From assembly GCA_030613745.1 (NCBI GenBank), contig JAUWLK010000030.1:1-16340 (forward strand): 16,340 nucleotides of DNA, given 5' to 3'. Below the pieces are notes generated by a model. The model searched no databases, was not told the DNA's origin, and saw nothing but the letters and a program-made list of their open reading frames with translations. Position 1 is the stretch's first letter, and each line of letters opens with the position of its first letter. The translations under genes were made by a program, and so were the position numbers. Shown here piece after piece: positions 7,270-13,412 of the stretch. The DNA comes from Flavobacteriaceae bacterium (GTDB lineage: Bacteria; Bacteroidota; Bacteroidia; Flavobacteriales; Flavobacteriaceae).

Positions 7270-7647
7270 ATGAAAATTTCATTCCCAACCAATGACAGAA
7301 AAACAATAGCAAAACGAACAGGAAGATGTAAAGAATTTGTTATTTATGATCTTGATGATTCAAAAATAGTAGATATTTCTTATCATAAGAACAACCACGA
7401 ACACCATGATCATGGGCATGACCACGGACATGGAGATGGTCATGGTCAACATGATCATAAAAAAGGAGAAGGCGAACATTCTCATGAAGAAATGGGTGAA
7501 CTATTAAAAGGTGTTGATGTGCTTGTAGTTGGAAGAGTCGGTAAGTTTATGAAAAAGGCACTTGATGGTTTTGGAATCAGATATCAGCTTACTAAAAAAT
7601 TAGAGATTCAGGAAGTCGTTAATGAGTTTTTAGAAGGCATAGACTAA
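7270..7647 (+). CDS. NifX/NifB-type (dinitrogenase Fe-Mo cofactor-like) protein with polyhistidine insert
   Basis: The 125-residue protein begins MKISFPTNDRKTIAKRTGRCKEF, the start typical of the NifX/NifB C-terminal fold that binds Fe-S or Fe-Mo clusters. Cys20 lies in the loop before the second strand. The fold resumes at VDVLVVGRVGKFMKKALDGFGI (82-103) and ends with a short helix. Between them, about residues 39-72, is an insert with 13 histidines plus Asp and Gly, repeatedly H-x-H. Such inserts bind Zn, Ni, Co or Cu in metal chaperones. No nif genes are present, so a nitrogenase role is not implied. Cotranscription with the flavoprotein suggests a cytoplasmic metal- or cluster-binding partner, and this is inference. 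A convergent terminator follows. Confidence 0.8.
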   Translation: MKISFPTNDRKTIAKRTGRCKEFVIYDLDDSKIVDISYHKNNHEHHDHGHDHGHGDGHGQHDHKKGEGEHSHEEMGELLKGVDVLVVGRVGKFMKKALDGFGIRYQLTKKLEIQEVVNEFLEGID

Positions 7648-7676
7648 TATTCATTATCTGTATACCGAAAAATAAT

Positions 7677-7724
7677 GAGGAATATATTATTAAACCCGGA
7701 TTAATCGGGCAAACTATATTCCTC
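7677..7724. terminator. Nested bidirectional terminator between convergent genes
   Basis: An outer perfect 10-bp inverted repeat, GAGGAATATA at 7677-7686 with TATATTCCTC at 7715-7724, encloses a smaller GC-rich hairpin CCCGGATTAATCGGG at 7695-7709 that has one bulged G. The right arm extends into the last codons of the minus-strand J-domain gene. T-rich sequence follows on the plus strand. The position between two convergent genes suits termination in both directions. Confidence 0.6.
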
Positions 7725-8454
7725 TTTCTTTCTGAATTTGCTCATATGCTTTCTGAACTTGTCTGAATTTTTCTTCAGCACCTTTGATGTGTTCCGTACC
7801 TAAATTACGAAGTTTATCAGGGTGGTATTTTTTAACCATTTTACGGTATGCTTTTTTGACTTCAGTATTGGTAGCATTTTTATCAATTTCCAATATTTTA
7901 TACGCACTATCTACTTCACTATAAAACATTGCTTTTATAGAATTAAAATCATAAGTATTGATATTTAAATACCCAGAAATAGTATAAATCTTTCTCATTT
8001 CAGCCTCAGATACACTCCCATCTGATTTAGCAACATTAAATAAAAAGTGAAGTAATTGTAACCGTGATGCATGCTTCATGTGCCTATTTATTTGCATACA
8101 AACTTGCCTAGTTGATATATTTTTATCTTTTATTATTCCTTTAAAAATTTTAAATGCTCTATTGGCTCGTTCTTTTCCATACATACCAATAAAAGTAGAA
8201 CGTACAAACTCTAATTCACGTTTGTCAACTTTCCCATCAACTTTGATAACAATCGCAGCCAAAACCAATAAACTAATTTCAAAATCACCCGAACCAGTAC
8301 TTGTATTTGATCTGGCTTGTTTTTGATTATCAATTATTTCGCTTTCCGAAAAACCATCAACAAAACTTCCTAAAACAAAACCTAAAATTCCACCAATTGG
8401 TCCACCAAATGTCCAACCCAGACCTGCACCTAACCATTTTGAAAAATTTGCCAT
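7714..8454 (-). CDS. DjlA-like TerB/J-domain co-chaperone
   Basis: From the chosen start the protein has 246 residues. It begins with a Gly-rich hydrophobic segment at about 8-32 (GAGLGWTFGGPIGGILGFVLGSF), like the DjlA transmembrane helix. A TerB-like helical domain follows at about 58-180, with paired DGKVDKREL and DGSVSEAEM repeats. A C-terminal J domain at about 183-243 has the HPD motif at 211-213, which stimulates DnaK ATPase. It probably acts as a membrane-anchored DnaK partner. The open frame extends 11 codons upstream to an ATG at 8487. I chose 8454 because MANFSKWLGAGLG is the natural DjlA-type beginning, and a -7 promoter match at 8477-8484 lies inside the longer version. The stop lies inside the shared terminator. 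Confidence 0.85.
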   Translation of the reverse strand: MANFSKWLGAGLGWTFGGPIGGILGFVLGSFVDGFSESEIIDNQKQARSNTSTGSGDFEISLLVLAAIVIKVDGKVDKRELEFVRSTFIGMYGKERANRAFKIFKGIIKDKNISTRQVCMQINRHMKHASRLQLLHFLFNVAKSDGSVSEAEMRKIYTISGYLNINTYDFNSIKAMFYSEVDSAYKILEIDKNATNTEVKKAYRKMVKKYHPDKLRNLGTEHIKGAEEKFRQVQKAYEQIQKERGI

Positions 8455-8476
8455 AATATTGATTAAAATAAAAAAA

Positions 8477-8484
8477 CAAATATA
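8477..8484 (-). promoter_or_regulatory. Bacteroidota -7 element for the J-domain gene
   Basis: Read on the minus strand, the sequence is TATATTTG, an exact TAnnTTTG match. It ends 22 bases before the proposed start at 8454. If this promoter is used, the longer reading frame from 8487 could not be translated in full. No well-spaced -33 TTG is clear; a candidate at 8510-8512 is about 25 bases away. Confidence 0.45.
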
Positions 8485-8607
8485 CATTTATACAAACACT
8501 TAAATAAACCAAAAAACTTAATGTTTTGTGAATTTTTATTATACTTATTAATACCTGTTTAGATAAATAATTGTGATTTCTTTATTATAATTTCTGAATT
8601 CATTCCT

Positions 8608-8615
8608 TATATTTG
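8608..8615 (+). promoter_or_regulatory. Bacteroidota -7 element for the bacilliredoxin gene
   Basis: TATATTTG is an exact TAnnTTTG match 31 bases before the ATG. The leader is A-rich just upstream of the start (ACTAAAAAATCAAAAAAT), as is common for well-translated Flavobacteriia genes that lack a Shine-Dalgarno sequence. No clear -33 TTG is found at standard spacing. Confidence 0.5.
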
Positions 8616-8646
8616 CAATCAATTTTTAACTAAAAAATCAAAAAAT

Positions 8647-9060
8647 ATGTACCCTGAAGAATTAGTAAAACCAATGCGTCAAGAATTAACAGATGCAGGT
8701 TTTATAGAATTACAAACATCTCAAGATGTTGAAAATGCATTAAAAAAAGAAGGAACAACTTTGGTAGTAGTAAATTCTGTTTGTGGTTGTGCTGCAGGAA
8801 CTGCACGCCCAGGAGTGATAGCTTCTTTACAACTAGATAAAACACCAAATAATTTAACTACAGTATTTGCAGGTGTTGATGTAGAATCTACTGCTAAAGC
8901 TAGAGAAATGATGATACCTTTTCCTCCTTCTTCACCATCTGTTGCTTTATTTAAAGATGGTCAATTAGTTCACATGTTAGAGCGTCATCATATTGAAGGA
9001 AGATCAGCTGAAATGATTGCAGCTAACTTGACAGGTGCTTACGAAGAATTCTGTTGGTGA
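8647..9060 (+). CDS. Bacilliredoxin, BrxA/BrxB (YphP) family
   Basis: The 137-residue protein is full length for the YphP/BrxA family (DUF1094), thioredoxin-fold proteins that remove bacillithiol from S-bacillithiolated cytosolic proteins after oxidative or hypochlorite stress. It has the diagnostic CGC active site, NSVCGCAAGTARPG at 43-56, with Cys46 and Cys48. The conserved MMIPFPPSSPSVALFKDG stretch and the RHHIEGR motif follow, and there is a penultimate Cys136. It has its own promoter and a hairpin terminator, so it is probably monocistronic. Its presence suggests the organism makes bacillithiol, although no bsh genes are in the window. Confidence 0.93.
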   Translation: MYPEELVKPMRQELTDAGFIELQTSQDVENALKKEGTTLVVVNSVCGCAAGTARPGVIASLQLDKTPNNLTTVFAGVDVESTAKAREMMIPFPPSSPSVALFKDGQLVHMLERHHIEGRSAEMIAANLTGAYEEFCW

Positions 9061-9108
9061 GACTTTAATTATAAAAAGTTTTGTAAAACTTTTTATAATT
9101 ATTTAGTC
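9061..9108 (+). terminator. Long hairpin terminator after the bacilliredoxin gene
   Basis: A perfect 17-bp inverted repeat pairs 9066-9082 with 9085-9101, with core AAAAAGTTTT against AAAACTTTTT. It is extended across a small internal loop by GACT (9061-9064) pairing with AGTC (9105-9108). It starts directly after the stop codon. With only two bases between the arms, the innermost pairs must open to form a loop. Confidence 0.7.
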
Positions 9109-9115
9109 CGAACTA

Positions 9116-9136
9116 ATCCCGATTTTTCATCGGGAT
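9116..9136. terminator. Second, GC-richer hairpin after the bacilliredoxin gene
   Basis: ATCCCGAT at 9116-9123 pairs with ATCGGGAT at 9129-9136 around a 5-base TTTTC loop. It follows the first hairpin by 7 bases. It has no clear T-tract on the plus strand, so it may be a backup terminator or a small palindromic repeat. Its CCCGAT/ATCGGG core resembles the inner hairpin at 7695-7709. Confidence 0.5.
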
Positions 9137-9196
9137 CTAAAACTATTTCCCAAACATCTGATTGAAAGTTTTATTCAACATATAAAATATTTAATT

Positions 9197-9577
9197 ATGA
9201 AAACAATTTTTATTTTTTTAGCTTTTTTAATGGTTGATTGTAGTAATTCTGATGATATTATAAGTCAGGAAACTGAAAAACAAACATTAGAAACTTTGAG
9301 AAAGGAAATAACAGATATGGCCGACGAATCAACTTGTTCTGAGCAATTTACTTGTGATTTTGTTGGTTTTGGAAGTAAACCTTGTGGTGGGTTTTGGGGG
9401 TATTTAGTTTATTCAAACTCAATTGATGTTACTGAATTTTTAACCAAAATAGAAACTTACAATAAATTAGAAAAAGAATACAATATCAAACATGGTATAT
9501 TTTCTGATTGTATGGTCGTAACACCTCCTACTGATGTTATTTGTGAAAACGGTAAATGCAAGGCTATTTACAATTAA
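9197..9577 (+). CDS. Six-cysteine lipoprotein of unknown function
   Basis: The 126-residue precursor has a short hydrophobic signal and a lipobox-like MVDC, so Cys15 is predicted to be lipidated. The Asp at -1 is unusual, since Gly, Ala or Ser is normal there. The mature part has exactly six more cysteines (47, 53, 63, 105, 116, 121), an even number suited to three periplasmic disulfides. It also has the motifs FTCDFVGFGSKPCGGFWGYL and IFSDCMVV-PP, with CENGKC near the end. The wording looks like a conserved Bacteroidota domain, but I cannot name it. It stands alone between the double hairpin and its own terminator. Confidence 0.7.
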   Translation: MKTIFIFLAFLMVDCSNSDDIISQETEKQTLETLRKEITDMADESTCSEQFTCDFVGFGSKPCGGFWGYLVYSNSIDVTEFLTKIETYNKLEKEYNIKHGIFSDCMVVTPPTDVICENGKCKAIYN

Positions 9578-9613
9578 CTTTCCTGACTTTCTTGTTTTTT
9601 TATAAAACTTTAT

Positions 9614-9646
9614 AAATCCTCTATCTAATTAAAGAGGATTTTTTTT
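9614..9646 (+). terminator. Rho-independent terminator after the six-cysteine lipoprotein
   Basis: AAATCCTCT at 9614-9622 pairs perfectly with AGAGGATTT at 9633-9641 around a 10-base loop. An unbroken run of eight T residues covers 9639-9646. This is the best-formed intrinsic terminator in the window. It ends only 10 bases before the next ATG. Confidence 0.85.
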
Positions 9647-9652
9647 ATTTTG
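9646..9652 (+). promoter_or_regulatory. Near-consensus -7 element before the HD hydrolase gene
   Basis: TATTTTG is one base shorter than TAnnTTTG and ends 4 bases before the ATG at 9657. It abuts the preceding terminator, leaving almost no room for an untranslated leader. It would produce a leaderless transcript if active. The match is imperfect, so confidence is low. Confidence 0.3.
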
Positions 9653-9656
9653 CAAC

Positions 9657-10322
9657 ATGAATAAATCTGAAATAATAAACCAAACTATTCAATTTGTTAA
9701 GTCAACTCTTCAAGGCGCTGAAGGCGGACATGATTGGTTTCATATACTTCGTGTGTTTAATAATGCAAAATTGATTGCAAAAGGAGAAAGTGTAGATAAT
9801 TTTATAGTTGAACTCGGTGCATTATTACATGACATTGCCGATGCTAAATTTTATAATGGAGATGAAAGTATTGGCCCAAAAAAAGCAAGAAAATTTTTAG
9901 AAGATATAGAAGTTGACGAATCAATTATTCAACATATTGAAAATATAATTTTAAATATTTCTTATAAAAATAGTTTGTCAAAAAATAATTCAAAGCAAAA
10001 ATTTACTTCAAAAGAGCTAGAAGTTATTCAAGATGCTGACAGATTAGATGCCATTGGCGCCATTGGTATTGCTCGTGCTTTTAATTATGGTGGTTTTAAA
10101 AACAGAGAAATTTACAATCCTGAAATTCAACCAAATATCAATCAAAATAAAGAAACTTATAAAAAAAGTACTGCTCCCACAATCAATCATTTTTATGAAA
10201 AGCTATTGCTATTAAAAGATAAAATGAATACCAAAACCGGGTGGCGCCTCGCCACAGAGAGGCATAAATTTATGGAGCTTTATTTGAAACAGTTTTATAA
10301 TGAATGGAAAGGAAATAGTTAA
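9657..10322 (+). CDS. HD-domain phosphohydrolase (YedJ/YpgQ-like)
   Basis: The 221-residue cytosolic protein has the HD-superfamily metal residues in order: His29 in GGHDWFHILRV (23-33), His58-Asp59 in ALLHDIADAKF (55-65), and Asp126/Asp128 in IQDADRLDAIGAIGIAR (124-140). The C-terminus has the conserved TERHKFMELYLKQFYNEW. This layout matches the YedJ/YpgQ type of small HD proteins, some of which hydrolyse nucleoside triphosphates or diphosphates. The exact substrate is unknown. It follows a strong terminator and so needs its own promoter. Its TAA overlaps the TAA of the convergent enoyl-CoA hydratase gene by four bases (TTAA at 10319-10322). Confidence 0.85.
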   Translation: MNKSEIINQTIQFVKSTLQGAEGGHDWFHILRVFNNAKLIAKGESVDNFIVELGALLHDIADAKFYNGDESIGPKKARKFLEDIEVDESIIQHIENIILNISYKNSLSKNNSKQKFTSKELEVIQDADRLDAIGAIGIARAFNYGGFKNREIYNPEIQPNINQNKETYKKSTAPTINHFYEKLLLLKDKMNTKTGWRLATERHKFMELYLKQFYNEWKGNS

Positions 10323-11092
10323 AAATTAGCTTTCCTTTTCTCTAAAAATGCAGTTGTGCCTTCTTCAAAATCCTCTGTTCCAAAACAATTACCAAACTGT
10401 TCTATTTCAACTTGGTAACCATCAACTCCTTCTTTAAAATTTGCATTTACTGCCGTAATAGCTGCTGCTATTGCTGTACTGGAATTATAACTAATTTTTT
10501 TAGCTAATTTTTCACACAATGGAATTAATTTATCTTGAGTAACTAGATGATTTATCAATCCACTATTTTGAGCATCTCTAGCTGATATCATCCCTGCAGT
10601 CATAATCATTTCCATCGCTTTTCCTTTTCCAACCAATTGAGGTAAACGTTGTGTACCTCCATATCCGGGAATCACTCCTAAAGACACTTCCGGTAAACCC
10701 ATTTTAGCATTATCACTGGCAACTCTAAAATGACATGCCATTGCTAATTCTAAACCTCCACCAAGTGCAAAACCATTTATGGCTGCAATCACCGGAATTG
10801 ATAAATTTTCAATAAAATCAAAAAGAATTTCTTGTCCTTTTTTAGATAATTCAGCACCTTGATTTACATCAAAGTCAGCAAATTCAGAAATATCAGCACC
10901 TGCAACAAAAGCTTTATCTTCACTTCCTGTTAAAATAACAACTCTAATATTTTCGTCATTTTCTACTTCCGCGAATGCGTTATGTAACTCAGTAATAGTT
11001 TCTTTGTTTAAGGCATTTAATTTTTTAGGGCGATTGATAATAATTGTAGCTACATTTTTATTTTTTTCAACCAATATATTCTTATAATTCAT
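10319..11092 (-). CDS. Enoyl-CoA hydratase/isomerase (crotonase) family protein
   Basis: The 257-residue protein is a full-length crotonase. AFVAGADISEF at 61-71 and NGFALGGGLELAMACH at 106-121 supply the oxyanion-hole segments. Glu115 and Glu135 (in MGLPEVSLG) are spaced 20 apart, like the catalytic pair Glu144/Glu164 of rat enoyl-CoA hydratase. IPGYGGTQRLPQ at 141-152 is also typical. With both Glu present it should hydrate trans-2-enoyl-CoA to 3-hydroxyacyl-CoA in fatty-acid or short-chain acyl-CoA degradation. It is the last gene of the minus-strand run, 15 bases after the sensor kinase. There is no terminator between it and the convergent HD gene. Confidence 0.9.
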   Translation of the reverse strand: MNYKNILVEKNKNVATIIINRPKKLNALNKETITELHNAFAEVENDENIRVVILTGSEDKAFVAGADISEFADFDVNQGAELSKKGQEILFDFIENLSIPVIAAINGFALGGGLELAMACHFRVASDNAKMGLPEVSLGVIPGYGGTQRLPQLVGKGKAMEMIMTAGMISARDAQNSGLINHLVTQDKLIPLCEKLAKKISYNSSTAIAAAITAVNANFKEGVDGYQVEIEQFGNCFGTEDFEEGTTAFLEKRKANF

Positions 11093-11107
11093 AAATTTAT
11101 TTTTTTA

Positions 11108-12565
11108 TTAATTCTCAGGTAAAGTTACTGTAAAAGTTGCACCTTTATTTAATTCACTTTTAAAAGAAATTTTCCCGCTAGATGCTTCAACAATATTTTT
11201 AATCATTGGTAAACCCAATCCCATACCGCTTGATTTTGTAGTGAATTTGGGTTCAAATATTTTTGGTGCATCTTCTTTTGATATACCAATACCATTATCT
11301 TCTACTTCAATAATAATATTTCCATTTTTATTTGAAACCCTAACATCTATTCTTGGATTTTTATGATTTTTTGAAGCATGTATAGCATTTGTAATTAAAT
11401 TTGTAACAACTCTTGTTAACTGAATTTTATCCAAACTTGCAATAATTTCTTCTTTATCATGGTGGTAATAAATAAAAGATTCATGAAAAATATTTAATAC
11501 TAATTTTATTTCATCAATTATATTTAATTTTTCTTTTTTTTGAGTAGGCATTTCTGCAAAGCTTGAAAATGCTGAAGCTATGGAGCTCATTGTATCAATT
11601 TGTTGAATTAATGACTGACTGTATTCATGTAATTTCTGTTTGATTTTTGGGTCATTTACATCAAATTTATGTTCAAAACTTTGAACCGTTAAACGCATTG
11701 GTGTTAAAGGGTTTTTGATTTCATGAGCTACTTGTTTTGCCATTTCACGCCAAGCCTGTTTACGCTCAATTTGTGCCAATTTAATTGCACTTTCTTCCAA
11801 TTGATCAATCATTGTATTGTATGCAGCAACCAAGTTGTATATTTCTTGACTAGAATCTTTTAATATAATTTTTTTATTGGTTTTATCTAAAGCTGTTTGT
11901 CGCATTTTATCACTTACATATTCTATGGGTTTGGTTATATATTTTGATAAAAAATATGCAATAATAATAGCTATTAATAAAATAAGTAGATAAACCGCAA
12001 ACAAGCGTAATAAAAACTCTTTTAACTCTTCTTTTTGAAAAGTATTATCTTGTAAATAAGGTACCCCTATAATGCCAATATGTTTAAATTTTGCATCATT
12101 TATATAAGAATATGACGATTTAAATTGCCTGCCATCAGGTGAAATTTTTGGTAAAACTAAACGATGGGTTGGATTACTAGCAATCTTTTCAATAATCTCT
12201 TTTGATAAATTTGTACTTGTAGTATCTATAGAAAATTTGGCAAAAGAACTTAAGAGAAGTTTTCCTTGTAAATCATATATATTGATATCTAAATTATGAA
12301 TATCAGAAATTTCATTTAACTTTTTATCTAAAATACTTGGTAAATATTTCGTTTTAAGTGGATGTATAGTGTCTCTTATAAGTTCGTAAGAAATAGCAGA
12401 TTTAATTGCCTCTTCTTTACGTTCTAACCTTCTATTATGATAATCCTCTGCTTGCTCTTTATATTGATAAATAGTAATAAATGCAATCAATACTGATGCA
12501 ATAAGCACCAAAAAAATCATTGATATAAAAATACGGGTTCGTAATGAAAATTTATTGTTCTTCAT
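11108..12565 (-). CDS. NtrY-like membrane sensor histidine kinase with HAMP domain
   Basis: From the ATG at 12565 the protein has 485 residues. The open frame extends six codons further only via a TTG at 12583, so the ATG is preferred. The order is TM1 at about 11-34, an extracytoplasmic sensor region to about 183, TM2 at about 183-206, and a HAMP linker. The HisKA box MAKQVAHEIKNPLTPMRL follows with phospho-acceptor His281. The HATPase has an N box (Asn389, Asn393), DNGIGIS from 423, FEPKFTTKS, and GLGLP at 449-453. The HEIKNPLTP variant is typical of NtrY-type kinases. No response regulator is encoded in the window. It sits 31 bases after trpA and 15 before the hydratase gene, so it probably shares the trp transcript. 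The signal is unknown. Confidence 0.9.
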   Translation of the reverse strand: MKNNKFSLRTRIFISMIFLVLIASVLIAFITIYQYKEQAEDYHNRRLERKEEAIKSAISYELIRDTIHPLKTKYLPSILDKKLNEISDIHNLDINIYDLQGKLLLSSFAKFSIDTTSTNLSKEIIEKIASNPTHRLVLPKISPDGRQFKSSYSYINDAKFKHIGIIGVPYLQDNTFQKEELKEFLLRLFAVYLLILLIAIIIAYFLSKYITKPIEYVSDKMRQTALDKTNKKIILKDSSQEIYNLVAAYNTMIDQLEESAIKLAQIERKQAWREMAKQVAHEIKNPLTPMRLTVQSFEHKFDVNDPKIKQKLHEYSQSLIQQIDTMSSIASAFSSFAEMPTQKKEKLNIIDEIKLVLNIFHESFIYYHHDKEEIIASLDKIQLTRVVTNLITNAIHASKNHKNPRIDVRVSNKNGNIIIEVEDNGIGISKEDAPKIFEPKFTTKSSGMGLGLPMIKNIVEASSGKISFKSELNKGATFTVTLPEN

Positions 12566-12596
12566 TTCAAGTTTTATAAACAATTATTAAAACCAA

Positions 12597-13370
12597 CTAC
12601 TTTAAAATACTTTGTATAAAAGTAGGAATATTTTCAATAGAATCATCTTTTAAAAACTTTACAAATTCAGAGCCTATTATTGCACCATTAGTTGTTTTAG
12701 TTGCTTGTAAAAAAGTTTCTTTATTTGATATTCCAAAACCAACTATTTGTGGTGTTTTTAGATTCATTTTTTTAATTCTCTTAAAATATTTAGTTTGGCT
12801 TTCACCGAAAGAATTTTTGGCTCCGGTTGTACTTGCCGAACTGACCATATAAATAAATCCGTTTGAAATTGAATCAATAAACCTAATCCTTTTTTCAGAA
12901 GTTTGAGGAGTAATTAAAAGCACATTAATCAAATTATATTTTTCAAAGATTGCTTGATATTTTTCATGATAAACATCTATTGGTAAATCGGGTATAATCA
13001 AACCATCAATACCAACTTCAACACATTTTTTACAAAATTTTTCAATACCATATTGTAAAATCGGATTAAAATATCCCATAATCAATAATGGAATCTTTAC
13101 GCTTTCGCGGATATTTTTAAGCTGAGAAAATAAAATTTCTGTGGTCATCCCATTTTTTAAAGCCTTTGTACTACTCTTCTGAATAGTTGGTCCATCAGCT
13201 AAAGGATCGGAAAAAGGCAAACCAATTTCTATCATTTTAACTCCTGATTTTTCTAAATTTTTAATAATGGAAACTGTATCATTTAAATTTGGATAACCGG
13301 CTGTAAAATAAATAGATAATATTTTTTTTTCTAGACTATTTTCCTGTAATTTGGATTGAATTCTGTTCAT
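12597..13370 (-). CDS. trpA: Tryptophan synthase alpha subunit
   Basis: The 257-residue TIM-barrel protein cleaves indole-3-glycerol phosphate to indole and glyceraldehyde 3-phosphate and passes indole to TrpB. The catalytic acids are in place: Glu48 in MIEIGLPFSDP and Asp59 in LADGPTIQKS, matching Glu49 and Asp60 of the Salmonella enzyme. Phosphate-binding elements are also seen (VSSASTTGAK, IVGFGIS and GAIIGSEFVK). The length is normal. It lies 42 bases after trpB, across a palindromic repeat, and is followed by the sensor kinase. Confidence 0.95.
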   Translation of the reverse strand: MNRIQSKLQENSLEKKILSIYFTAGYPNLNDTVSIIKNLEKSGVKMIEIGLPFSDPLADGPTIQKSSTKALKNGMTTEILFSQLKNIRESVKIPLLIMGYFNPILQYGIEKFCKKCVEVGIDGLIIPDLPIDVYHEKYQAIFEKYNLINVLLITPQTSEKRIRFIDSISNGFIYMVSSASTTGAKNSFGESQTKYFKRIKKMNLKTPQIVGFGISNKETFLQATKTTNGAIIGSEFVKFLKDDSIENIPTFIQSILK

Positions 13371-13383
13371 ATTTTATAATTTT

Positions 13384-13412
13384 TGTTACCCTGAAACAAT
13401 TTCAGCATGACA
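13384..13412 (-). repeat. Palindromic repeat in the trpB-trpA junction
   Basis: CTGAAA at 13391-13396 pairs with TTTCAG at 13400-13405 around CAA. Read on the minus strand the element is GTCATGCTGAAA-TTG-TTTCAGGGTAAC, with imperfect outer pairing. It resembles, from memory, a hairpin repeat scattered through many Bacteroidota genomes (TCATGCTGAA...TTTCAGCAT). It fills most of the 42-base gap between the two genes. Confidence 0.55.

Noticed and set aside
7270..7647. Nitrogenase cofactor biosynthesis role for the NifX-like gene
   Set aside because: No nif genes occur in the window, and NifX-fold proteins are common in non-diazotrophs. Only the fold is supported.
8455..8487. 11-codon upstream extension of the J-domain protein (MYICFFILINI)
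   Set aside because: The extension contains a TATATTTG -7 promoter match, and the natural DjlA-type start MANFSKWLGAGLG is at 8454. The extension is probably not translated.
10241..10263. GC-rich hairpins (GTGGCG/CGCCAC and GCCTC/GAGGC) inside the HD gene
   Set aside because: They fall in the conserved C-terminal coding region (TGWRLATERHKFM). The codons explain them, and there is no T-tract or gene boundary.
12566..12583. TTG-initiated longer form of the histidine kinase
   Set aside because: An in-frame ATG six codons later (12565), directly before KNNKFSLRTRIF and TM1, is a better start.
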